Assembly (NCBI GenBank): GCA_023055425.1
Contig: JALGPY010000003.1
Location: 56,653,891-56,717,890, forward strand
Reading direction: 5' to 3'
Source of the DNA: Linanthus parryae
Taxonomy: Eukaryota > Streptophyta > Magnoliopsida > Ericales > Polemoniaceae
DNA: 64,000 nt
Position 1 is the stretch's first letter; every line of letters starts with the position of its first letter. Made by a program: the position numbers and the translations under genes. Below, piece after piece: positions 45,375 to 55,657 of the stretch. Under the pieces are notes generated by a model. It searched no databases. It saw only the letters and a program-made list of their open reading frames with translations, and was not told where the DNA came from.

Positions 45375-47413
45375 ACCAAGTTATTAGTTCAGAATTATAA
45401 TTTAATTTTTGGCGTGCCATTTTTTCTGAGAATTTGTAGTTAGCAGCCATGTTAGTTTCATAAAATACGGTTTGGCTGGCTATAGGCAAATTACACAGTC
45501 GGGCTGGCTTCTTAAAGAAGTGTTTCAGTAGGCTTGCCATTTTTTCTGAGAATTTGTAGTTAGCAGCCATGTTAGTTTCATAAAATACGGTTTGGCTGGC
45601 TATAGGCAAATTACACAGTCGGGCTGGCTTCTTAAAGAAGTGTTTCAGTAGGCTATGTACTTGGTGCAGTGCAACGGGATTTCAGCTAACACCATTACAT
45701 GAAACTAAAGCATTAATTGTCACTCTAACACACTTAGAAAAATTAACAAATTTGGGTTCTGGATGGACAACAAATTTGTATCTTTGTGAAGACAACTACA
45801 GCTTCATCTTGTCCAAATTGAAGCTCAAGCCCAACAACATATATATGAAGCTGTCTTCTCGGTCACTGCTGTCCAAAGCTCAATGGGGTTGTCTCTTTGT
45901 GTGATTCAAAAAGAGTTGGTTGGTTGGAATCAGTTACAAAACAATATCATCCGATGATTCAAGTGAAATCCGGCCTGCCCGGCGAGCATCTAATGATATT
46001 TTGATGCTCTCAATGTTACTACAATGTCGCGAACAAACACAACCAAATAATTTCATCATATCCAGTCTTAGCTGAAGCTTTCTGTCTGTAAATTGCCGTA
46101 CTATACTGGTGATTATAACAAAAGTCCGTGATTGAAGTTGATTATGTTTTCAGTTAGAACAAAATGTAAGTCCGTGATTGAAGTTGATTATGTTTTCAGT
46201 TAGACAAATGTTTTTATTTACATACGCAGTGTATAAAAAAGGATTAGTTACACAAAGAGGGTAACAGCATCATTACTATTGGGGCATTGTCGCAATCTGT
46301 GTCTATTGGTCGAGTTTAATGCCCAAACACCAATAGATGGTGCGTTGACTCAGTCATCACTGATACACTATGAGAGATACACTTTGAGTGTGACAAGTCA
46401 CATTCCCTAAGTTTAACATTAACGCATCAAATAAGTACGGTTCGAGCAATGCGGGACTTTGTTATGAACGTAATTTAAAAGAAGGATATAATCGATTGAT
46501 TTAGATTCGATTTAAAAGGCCAAAAGAAGAAAATTATCCAGCAATGACGAGGAAACTACATACATGACTGCGAAAGAAAGGAATTACGGGAGGTGAAAAG
46601 GCTTGGAGCTTCCCTATGGAGAAAAGTTTTGACTGCAAGCCCTAATACACTAGAAAAATTAACGAATTTGGTTTCTTGAGGGGCAAAAATTGAGCACGCC
46701 ATAACCAGTTTTTGTATCTTTGTGAAGACAACTACACCTTCATCTTGTCCAAATTGAAGCTCAAGCCCAACAACATATATATGAAGCTGTCTTCTCGGTA
46801 ACTGCTGCCCAAATCTTAATGGGAAGAGTTGGTTGGTTGGAATCGGTTAAAAACAATATCATGAGATGATTCAAGTGAAACTGGCCTGCACGGGCAAGCA
46901 TCTAATGATATTTTGATGCTCACAAAGTTACTACCATATCACGAACAAACACAACTAAATAGTTTAATCATATCCAGTCTAAGTTGACATTTTCATTCTG
47001 TAACTTGTCCTACCAAACTAGTGATTATACAAAAAATTGATTTATTTTCAGATAGACACAAATGTTTTATGCGGTATATAAAAAGGATTAGTTCCCCAAA
47101 GAGGGTAACACCAACATTACTGTTGGGGCACTGTCACAATCTGTCTAGAGGATTCGTGTGTTTAATGCCCAAACACCAATAGGTGGTGCGTTAACTTATT
47201 CGACAGTGATACACTACCAGAGATACACTTTTTTGAGTGTGACAATTGACAAACCCTAAGTTTAACAACAACGCATCAAATTTGTATTTGTTCTTTTCAG
47301 TTCAATAAATCTGGTATATGAGCCTCTTGGCTTACACAATACTAAATTATTTTTTTCAAGGGAGGGTCACTACAGTAGATTGTATATTATTATTATTATT
47401 ATTATTATTATTA

Positions 47414-47480
<67 letters not shown>

Positions 47481-48169
47481 ACTTGAATCTTGCTGTTCCT
47501 TAGCGTTTTCTATCAATTTCTTTGATCAACAAAACAAAAACAAATGCTAAAATTTAGTTTCTTTTATATTTTTCCAGAAGTGAACAAAGAATCCAATTTT
47601 GCTGTAGAGTAAATGATGTGGCGTTGCTCTAACCATACAGCACAAAACACATATTAAAGAAAAAGAATGAGCGGCAGACAAAAGAAAGTTGATATCCTGG
47701 ATATCCCGACATGTCATGTGATGTATTGATTAGAATACCGTGTCAAACTCACTCTTGGAGCAAACAATAATTACCCTCTCAATTGGCCACCAAAAGCTAA
47801 TATAAAGCTAATTAGTTGTTCTTTTATATCCTTTTTCAACATCTTTATCTTGACGGATTTCATATCTGGAAGCCAGGCAGCCTTCTTTCTTGGTTTTCTT
47901 ATTCTCATGAGAGTACCCCTGCAACAAAAGAGTCCTCTCTGGTCTCTAGCTTTGCTTGAGGCAAATTGTTTTTGAGTCGGAGCAATCATCCTGTTTCAAC
48001 CCACGCTTGTTGATTATTTAGTAGAGAATGTTAGGACGGCGGAGGCGCAATTAGCTCTTCTTGTATAGAATCTAGACTTGTTGCTTATTCTGAAATCCTT
48101 CTAGGATCCCAGCTTCTTAGTACTTTATAACAGAGTGGGGGATCCAGTGGAACTCTGGCACCAAACACA
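45375..48169 (+). repeat. Array spacer 7, with a 120-bp tandem duplication
   Basis: The block 45415-45534 is repeated at 45535-45654 with essentially no change, which explains the longer spacing (3091 bp) of this unit. Segment A about 45735-46425, segment B about 46650-47280, an (ATT)n run at 47384-47478 containing one ATC, and the 72-codon minus-strand frame at 47989-47771. Confidence 0.9.
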
Positions 48170-48317
48170 CTCAAATATTGCTTTTGCCTCCCACATCGAA
48201 CAATTGGCGACACTATGAAAAAACTCAAATATTGCTTTTGCCTCCCACATCGAGCAATTGGCGACACTATGAAAAAGAGACGAATACATAAATAAAAAGT
48301 ATTGTGCACTGGACAAC
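48170..48317 (+). promoter_or_regulatory. snRNA promoter, copy 8
   Basis: USE at 48189-48198 and 48243-48252. The distal one is followed by AA rather than AG. TATA-like ATAAATA at 48288-48294. Confidence 0.88.
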
Positions 48318-48465
48318 ATACTTACCTGGACGGGGTCAATGGGTATCCAAGAAAACCCATGGCCTAGGGTGGTGAACTCCATTGCACATAGGAGTGGTAC
48401 CGGTCTAAGACGTGGAGTCTACGTCATAATTTGTGGCTGAGGGGGCCTGCGTCCGCGCGGCCCCT
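48318..48465 (+). ncRNA. U1 snRNA-like gene, copy 8
   Basis: 148 nt, the last copy. Intact 5' end, CTAGGGTGG, AGAC/GTCT stem-loop III, AATTTGTG Sm site and terminal stem ending GCGCGGCCCCT. With copies 2 and 6 it is among the least altered relative to the family majority. Confidence 0.9.
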
Positions 48466-50745
48466 ACCAAGTTATTAGTTCAGAATTATAATTTAATTTT
48501 TGGCGTGCCATTTTTTCTGAGAATTTGTAGTTAGCAGCCATGTTAGTTTCATAAAATACGGTTTGGCTGGCTATAGGCAAATTACACAGTCGGGCTGGCT
48601 TCTTAAAGAAGTGTTTCAGTAGGCTATGTACTTGGTGCAGTGCAACGGGATTTCAGCTAACACCATTACATGAAACTAAAGCATTAATTGTCACTCTAAC
48701 ACACTTTGAAAAATTAACAAATTTGGGTTCTGGATGGACAACAAATTTGTATCTTTGTGAAGACAACTACAGCTTCATCTTGTCCAAATTGAAGCTCAAG
48801 CCCAACAACATATATATGAAGCTGTCTTCTCGGTCACTGCTTTCCAAAGCTCAATGGGGTTGTCTCTTTGTGTGATTCAAAAAGAGTTGGTTGGTTGGAA
48901 TCAGTTACAAAACAATATCATCCGATGATTCAAGTGAAATCCGGCCTGCCCGGCGAGCATCTAATGATATTTTGATGCTCTCAATGTTACTACAATGTCG
49001 CGAACAAACACAACCAAGTAATTTCATCATATCCAGTCTTAGCTGAAACTTTCAGTCTGTAAATTGCCGTACTATACTGGTGATTATAACAAAAGTCCGT
49101 GATTGAAGTTGATTATGTTTTCAGTTAGACAAATGTAAGTCCGTGATTGAAGTTGATTATGTTTTCAGTTAGACAAATGTTTTTATTTACACACGCAGTG
49201 TATAAAAAAGGATTAGTTACCCAAAGAGGGTAACAACATCATTACTGTTGGGGCATTGTCGCAATCTGTGTCTATTGGTCGAGTTTAATGCCCAAACACC
49301 AATAGATGGTGCGTTGACTCAGTCATCACTGATACACTATGAGAGATACACTTTTAGTGTGACAAGTCACATTCCCTAAGTTTAACATTAACGCATCAAA
49401 TAAGTACGGTTCGAGCAATGCGGGACTTTGTTATGAACGTAATTTAAAATAAGTATATAATCGATTGATTTAGATTCGATTTAAAAGGCCTAAAGAAGAA
49501 AATTATCCAGCAATGACGAGGAAACTACATACATGACTGCGAAAGAAAGGAATTATGGGAGGTGAAAAGGCTTGGAGCTTCCCTATGGAGAAAAGTTTTG
49601 ACTGCAAGCCCTAATACACTAGAAAAATAAACGAATTTGGTTTCATGAGGGGCAAAAATTGAGCACGACATAACCAGTTTTTGTATCTTTGTGAAGACAA
49701 CTACACCTTCATCTTGTCCAAATTGAAGCTCAAGCCCAACAACATATATATGAAGCTGTCTTCTCGGTAACTGCTGCCCAAAGCTTAATGGGAAGAGTTG
49801 GTTGGTTGGAATCGGTTAAAAACAATATCATGAGATGATTCAAGTGAAACAGGCCTGCGCGGGCAAGCATCTAGTGATATTTTGATGCTCACAAAGTTAC
49901 TACAATATCACGAACAAACACAACTAAATAGTTTAATCATATCCAGTCTAAGTTGACATTTTCAGTCTGTAACTTGTCCTACCAAACTAATGATTATACA
50001 AAAAAATTGATTTATTTTCAGATAGACACAAGTGTTTTATGCGGTGTATAAAAAGGATTAGTTACCCAAATAGGGTAACACCAACATTACTGTTGGGGCA
50101 CTGTCACAATCAGTCTAGAGGATTCGTGTGTTTAATGCCCAAACACCAATAGGTGGTGCGTTAACTTATTCGACAGTGATACACTACCAGAGATACACTT
50201 TTTTGAGTGTGACAATTGACAAACCCTAAGTTTAACAACAACGCATCAAATTTGTATTTGTTCTTTTCAGTTCAATAAATCTGGTATATGAGCCTCTTGG
50301 CTTATACAATACTAAATTATTTTTTTCAAGGGAGGGTTTCACTACAGTAGCTTGTATATTATTATTAATATTATTATTATTACTACTATTATTATTATTA
50401 TTATCATCATCATCATTTTTATTCAACTTGACTCTTGTTGTTCCTTAGCGTTTCCTATCAATTTCTTAGATCAACAAAACAAAAACAAATGCTACAATTT
50501 AGTTTCTTTTATATTGTTCCAGAAGTGAACAAAGAATCCAATTTTGCTGTAGAGTAAATGATGTGGCGTTGCTCTAACCATACAGCACAGAACACATATT
50601 AAAGAAAAGAATGTGCGGCAGACAAAATAAGGTTGATATCCTGGATATCCCGACATGTCATGTGATGTATTGATTAGACTTTGTTATGAACGTAATTTAC
50701 AAGGTTACTACAATATCACGAACAAACACAACTAAATATCACGAA
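48466..50745 (+). repeat. Right end of the array, truncated unit with shuffled fragments
   Basis: Segment A about 48705-49400, segment B about 49620-50245, and a short mixed (ATT)n run at 50357-50403. The unit then stops at about 50676, before the next promoter and U1. Two short out-of-order unit fragments follow: CTTTGTTATGAACGTAATTTA (50679-50699) and a piece with ATCACGAACAAACACAACTAAATA (50711-50735). Copia sequence begins at about 50745. This end is somewhat more diverged than the middle of the array. Confidence 0.82.
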
Positions 50746-50753
50746 CAAATCAT

Positions 50754-51840
50754 CTAATGACTTTCCTTATGATCTACTTGAAACATTGCACACATACAGA
50801 CACTAAACATAATATATTGTCTACTAGCAGTTAGATACAATAGTGAACCAATCATACCTCTGTAATCATTTTGATTCACACTCTTACCACTTGTATCCTT
50901 GTCTAAGGATAATGATGGACTCATATGGGTCTTTGCTACCTTGGACTCAGACATATTGTACTTGCTTAACAAGTCCTTGGTATATTTCCCTTGATGCATA
51001 AATATTCCTTTCTTGATTTGGTGTACATGAATTTCACGAAAGAAATTCAATTCTCCAATTAAGCTCATCTCAAAATCCCTACACATTAGACTTTAAAACT
51101 CTTTTGAAAGAGCATCATTAGTAACAACAAAGAGTATATCATCAACATAAGTTTGTACTACTAACAAATCCTTTTTATGATTCTTAATAAAAAAGAGTTT
51201 TGTCAACCAGTCCTCTCTTAAAACCATTGTCAAGTAAAAACTTTGAGAGTCTGTCATACCAAGCCCTTGGATCTTGCTTAAGGCCATAAAAAGCTTTGTC
51301 TAATTTGTAAACATGATCGGGGAAAATGTCATCTTCAAAACCAGGTGGTTGAGCAACATATACTTCTTCTTGTAAATAACCATTTAAGAAAGCACATTTG
51401 ACATCTATTTGAAAAATCTTTATGTGTTTATGGGATGCAAATGAAAGAAGTATTCGGATAGCTTCTAACCTAGCAGCAGGAGCAAATGTCTCCTCATAAT
51501 CAATTCCTACTTCTTGATTATACCCATGTGCCACAAGTGTGGCTTTGTTTCTCACAACCTTACCATTTTCATCAAGTTTGTTTCTGAACACCCATCTATT
51601 TCTAATCACTGATTGTGTTTTTGGCCTATGAACCAAGTTCCAAACCTTGTTCTTTTCAAACTCATTCAGCTCATTCTGCATTGCAATGATCCAATTTGCA
51701 TCTTCTAATGTCTCATTTGCACTTTTAGGTTCAATCATGGATAAGAAGGCACTGAATGCACAAAGGTTTGTTAATTGTCCTCTGGTCTGTGTACCAGTTG
51801 TTGGATTAGAGATTATATTGTCTGTTGGATAAGCTGACAA
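50754..51840 (-). pseudogene. Copia reverse transcriptase and start of RNase H
   Basis: Segment 51840-51184 has the canonical start of copia reverse transcriptase ([13 protein letters not shown], then [27 protein letters not shown] and [13 protein letters not shown]). The reading shifts frame to 51287-51093, which carries the catalytic TYVDDILF phrase, and again to 51086-50754, which ends with GSLLYLTASR at the junction with RNase H. Both frame changes make it inactive. Confidence 0.9.
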
Positions 51841-52008
51841 GTACTTGAACCTCTTCCTTGATGTCCAAGGTTCTGGTTCTCCATAGATCTTTTCAATACT
51901 TTGAGAACTTGATGCAGTAGCTGGAGCACTCTGTGTTCTGTCAATTCCAGGCTCAAGGCTTTGAGATTTTGGCTCAGCAGGATGTTCAAGGCCTTGAGAT
52001 TCTTTAGA

Positions 52009-52970
52009 CTATTCCTGCAAGTTAGTTTTGCTTCTTTTCTCTTTCTCATAATCATCATCTGTCTCATACTTATTCAAGTTGAGATCTGCAAAACTTTCAG
52101 TCAAGGAATCATCAGTACTTTCATCAAATATCACATGAATACTCTCCTCTACAATCTTAGTTCTCTTATTGAAAACTCTATATGTTTTGCTAGTTTGAGA
52201 ATAACCAAGAAATACACTTTCATCACTTCTAGCATCAAATTTGCCAAGATTATCCTTGTCATTATTATGCACATAACAAGTATTACCAAAAGGATTAAAA
52301 TAAGAAACACTTGGCTTTCTACCTTTGAAAAGGTCATAAGGAGTTTTCTTCAAAATAGGTCTAATCAAACATATATTCAGCACATAGTTGGCAGTGTTAA
52401 CAGCTTCTTCCCGCAAATACTTTGGCAAATTACTTTCAAGTAGTATGGTTCTAGACATGTCTTCAAGTTTCCAATTCTTCCTCTCAACTACTCCATTCTG
52501 CTGAGGAGTTCTAGGTGCAGAAAAGTTGTATTAGATGCCATGATTTGCATAAAGTAAATCAAATCAAGCTGATCAAATTCTCTACCATGATCGCTTGTAA
52601 TGATGCAACAGGTAAGTTTTTCAAAGTTTGAAGCTCTTTATAAAGCTTTGAGAATTCAGATAATGCTTCAGATTTGTCTCTAATGAACATAACCCATGTA
52701 AATCTTGAATATTCATCTACTACAACAAGCATATATCTTTCCTTTGGGTGTCTTAACCCTCATAGGACCACACAAGTCCATATGCATCAATTCTAAGGGT
52801 CTAGAGGTACTTACAAAGTTCTTTGGCTTGAATGAGATCTTGTTCTATTTACCTTGGGTACATGCCATGCAAATCTCATCATCTTTGAATTTCAGGGTTG
52901 GTAAACCTCCTACCAAGTCTTTTGAGATGAGCTTGTTCATTGTATGCATGCTAATATTCCCAAGCTTTCT
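52009..52970 (-). pseudogene. Copia integrase, broken
   Basis: Catalytic-core phrases are visible despite stops: MHMDLCGPM (first Asp) near 52770-52790, TSDHGREF (second Asp) near 52590, and QQNGVVERKN (Glu) near 52490-52520. The stretch 52458-52009 is an open C-terminal part with YDLFKGRKPSVSYFNPFG and VFLGYSQTSKTYRVFN phrases typical of copia integrase. A stop replaces the Trp expected before HRKLG in the zinc-binding region near 52970. Confidence 0.88.
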
Positions 52971-52973
52971 ATG

Positions 52974-53339
52974 CTAAAGCTTAGAGTCTTCCTTCAAAGC
53001 TGTGAGACACTTCAGACTTTCACCTGATTTCTCATCTTGCACCACACATTTCTCCTTTTCAAAAACTACTTTGTCACCTCTATCACATAACTGAGATATA
53101 CTAAGAAGATTATTCTTTAAACCTTCAACCAAATAAACATTAGAAATTGAACTTGCAGAATCATTATCAATACTGTCTATACCAATAATATTGCATTTGG
53201 CTTTGTCACCAAGAGTGATTGTTCCTCGTGATTGCTCTTTAATATCAGTGGATAAATATTTCTTTCCACTCATATGCCTGGAACAACCATTGTCCAATAT
53301 CCATTTTTTATCCTTCAAAGTTTTGGTGACAGCCTGCAA
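52974..53339 (-). pseudogene. Copia protease end and pre-integrase region
   Basis: WILDNGCSRHMSG appears at residues 13-25 of this segment. The active-site DSG of copia protease is DNG here. It is followed by the conserved GTITLGD and the pre-integrase phrase NVYLVEGLKNNLLSISQLCDRG. The Ser-to-Asn change in the active-site loop, if not an old polymorphism of the family, would impair cleavage. The plus-strand sister near 57549 has DSG. Confidence 0.88.
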
Positions 53340-53436
53340 AATGCAATCAATGCCTTAACAGGCTATTAGACCAAGTGTAGAATTTGTATTCATACTCAGA
53401 ATCAACCATGTTGGGTGGTCTGATTCCTTTTGGAAC

Positions 53437-54377
53437 TCAAATCTGTCTCACTTGTCCATTTAGCTGATAAGGATAGGTATTCCTCAAGATGTGAGGTTTT
53501 GTCCTTCTAAAGGGGCAAGCCAACTTAATATGTCCAATTTTTCCACAGTAATGAAATTTTGGAGAATGTTTGCTTCTTGATTTTACAAATGTGGTTTGGT
53601 TTCTTTTTGGAAAATTTGGATTATAACCAATTCCACTTTTGTTGAAAGAATGCATGCTTCCTCCAAGCATGAGATTAAGCTTGTTTTCTGAGCCAGCAAA
53701 GGTTGATAAGATCTTCTTAGATTCTTGAAACTTCTCAGTCAACGAAGTTTTCTGTTATTCTAAATCATTGGAATGATTCTTTAGATCAACATAATTATCA
53801 TTTAAAAGAGAGTTTTGATCAACAACTTATTTGACTTGTACCTTCAAAGCTTTGAATCTACTGGCCAAGGCTTTGAAGTCACTATCAATTTTCAACTTAG
53901 TAGCTTCAAGACACTTATTTTGAAAGATCAAATCTAAATTTTCCTTGGCCTGCTCATGAACCTTTATTTTCAAAGAATAAATCTCATTCCTATAACTTTC
54001 CTCATTTAAAAACATACTTTTGAGGATTTCAGACAAAACACCATAAGGAATAGCAAGAATATTCTTTACCATTTCTTCAATATGCTTGTCTGAGCCTTTT
54101 TCTTCTTCATGCTCAGCCATTAATCAAAGATTGGCCTGCTCATCATCAGAATCTGAGTCTGTTGAAGAATCATAATCACTCTATGAAGACACCATTTCTT
54201 TCTTCCTTCTGCTGTCATTTTCCTTTTTAGGTAATTGTCTGCTTTTCTTCTTTTGTGGACAATCTCTTACCAAATGATTTGCATCTCCACATTCAAAGCA
54301 ATTCATTAATTTAGGTTTATATGAATGTGAAGAAGATTTATCTCTGATCCTTTCTACTTGAGGATCTGGATTTGCCT
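53437..54377 (-). pseudogene. Copia gag, C-terminal part, minus strand
   Basis: Segments 54120-53827 and 53742-53437 hold a coiled-coil-like stretch (KEN.DLIFQNKCLEATKLKID) and the phrase SGIGYNPNFP. Then comes a zinc-knuckle-like FHYCGKIGHIKLACPFR. Upstream, around 54300-54240, a second knuckle reads CFECGDANHLVRDCPQKK. The N-terminal gag is missing. The same order occurs in the plus-strand copy at 56835-57350. Confidence 0.85.
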
Positions 54378-54480
54378 ATGTAAGTTCATTTGTTTCAAAT
54401 ATTGAAACAGCTTGCAAGTTTCAAGGCCTTGAAACTGCTTTCAAGGGTTTGAAACAAACACTGCAAAATACAGCATGAAC

Positions 54481-54491
54481 TTAGGGGGAGC
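54481..54491 (+). promoter_or_regulatory. Polypurine tract left of the copia LTR
   Basis: TTAGGGGGAGC stands three bases before the LTR start. A polypurine tract belongs upstream of a 3' LTR, yet a primer site follows this same LTR, so the LTR is shared between two elements or is the product of recombination. Confidence 0.65.
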
Positions 54492-54494
54492 TTT

Positions 54495-55608
54495 TGATTC
54501 TATTCTAACTCCTGATATCCTATGATTGGTTGTATGTTATTTGATGATGAAATACAAAACATTCTACTACTCTAAGATGTGTTTAATCCATCCTTTTGAC
54601 TATGTTTTTACAGGGATATTCAGTTACCTATTTTGCTGGACTTTGTTCCTAAAGTAAATGTTGCAGAAAAGGAAACTGGGTTGTTGATCTAATTTTATGC
54701 TCGCTTAATCTGACCTGGACCTTCCTAACACCTTCATAAATAAGATCAAAGACAATATCTTTGAAGATACTAAGCAACTAGCCGTTGGAAGAAATGTTAG
54801 AAGAGTCAAGATTTGAAGCTACTTTTTAGGAAAGTTTGTTAAGAAGATCCTGAAGATCTTCAATTCAAACAGGCTGCTTTAAAGAGGGAATTGCAGAGGA
54901 AATTCGATGCAGCAATACACAGGGACATTCAAACACTGCAGATGATTGACAAGCAACCAAGAAGCAGATCTACATCACTCAATCCAATCATCTGAAGAGC
55001 ACTACATTCTCCCTAAGACTTAGTTCTTAGTGTTCTTCTTTTCTGATCATTATTGTATATCATTAAGATACTACTTCTAGTTCTTATTCTCGTGGATTGT
55101 TCAAGGTGAACAATAGATAATTCTTGGTTAATCAGTTAGCTAGATAAGGTACTAGATAGGTTAGTGAGAACCACAAGCTGTAACAGAGTAAGGCATCTCT
55201 CTATGCTTGAAATCTAGGGCTTACCTTTTGATAATAAGATTGAGTTGAAAATTCTGCAGGGATTAAATTCCTGAGGTAGAGATGTAGGTCCAAGTGGACT
55301 GAACTCTGTGTCTCTTTCATTTACTTTTTTGTTCTTTACTTTGCTTGTTTACTGCATAAAACATGTTTTAGTTCAAGGGTTTGAAAGCCATTTCAAGGCC
55401 TTAAAACTATCATATTTCTCTGTACTTTCTGTTTTGATTCCAAGGACTTGAATCTCATTTCAAGGCCTTGAAATATTTACTGATTTTCATAAATATCTTT
55501 GAACCACTCTTTTAGCAAAAGTTGCAAAAGTTGTCATACTCAATTCAAACCCCCCCCCCCCCTTCTAGATTATTGATCTCGTAATTATTCATACATTACT
55601 GTCTTTCA
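54495..55608 (+). repeat. Copia LTR
   Basis: About 1.1 kb, from TGATTCTATTC to GTCTTTCA. The phrase TTTGATGATGAAATACAAAAC near its start is typical of SIRE/Maximus LTRs. A run of 13 C residues lies at 55550-55562. The 18-bp palindrome ATTTCAAGGCCTTGAAAT lies at 55457-55474. Confidence 0.78.
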
Positions 55609-55610
55609 AT

Positions 55611-55622
55611 TGGTATCAGAGC
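55611..55622 (+). promoter_or_regulatory. Primer-binding site, initiator-Met type
   Basis: TGGTATCAGAGC, a perfect copy of the site complementary to initiator tRNA-Met, two bases after the LTR end. Confidence 0.92.
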
Positions 55623-55657
55623 TTGTATCACTGCATAGATCTAACAATCTTGTGATT

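Larger units (their letters stand above)
26113..50745 (+). repeat. Tandem array of about 2.95-kb units carrying U1 snRNA-like genes
   Basis: U1-like genes start at 27654, 30476, 33446, 36403, 39345, 42294, 45227 and 48318, all on the plus strand, with spacings of 2822, 2970, 2957, 2942, 2949, 2933 and 3091 bp. Units are nearly identical over their length. Each holds, in order after U1, segment A, segment B (two diverged copies of one sequence), an (ATT)n run, a conserved stretch, two USE elements, a TATA-like box and the next U1. Partial units flank the array on both sides. The homogeneity implies recent amplification or ongoing exchange between units. Confidence 0.95.
50746..54377 (-). mobile_element. 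Ty1/copia fragment, SIRE/Maximus-like, minus strand, both ends lost
   Basis: Gag, protease, integrase and reverse transcriptase follow each other in copia order on the minus strand. The fragment ends inside RNase H at about 50750, where the U1 array begins, and inside gag at about 54377, where plus-strand copia sequence begins. No LTR belongs to it. Frames are broken by many stops. Confidence 0.88.

Noticed and set aside
27654..48465. Other spliceosomal RNAs (U2, U4, U5, U6) in the array
   Set aside because: I looked for their conserved phrases near each USE and in the spacers and found none. Only U1-like sequence is present.
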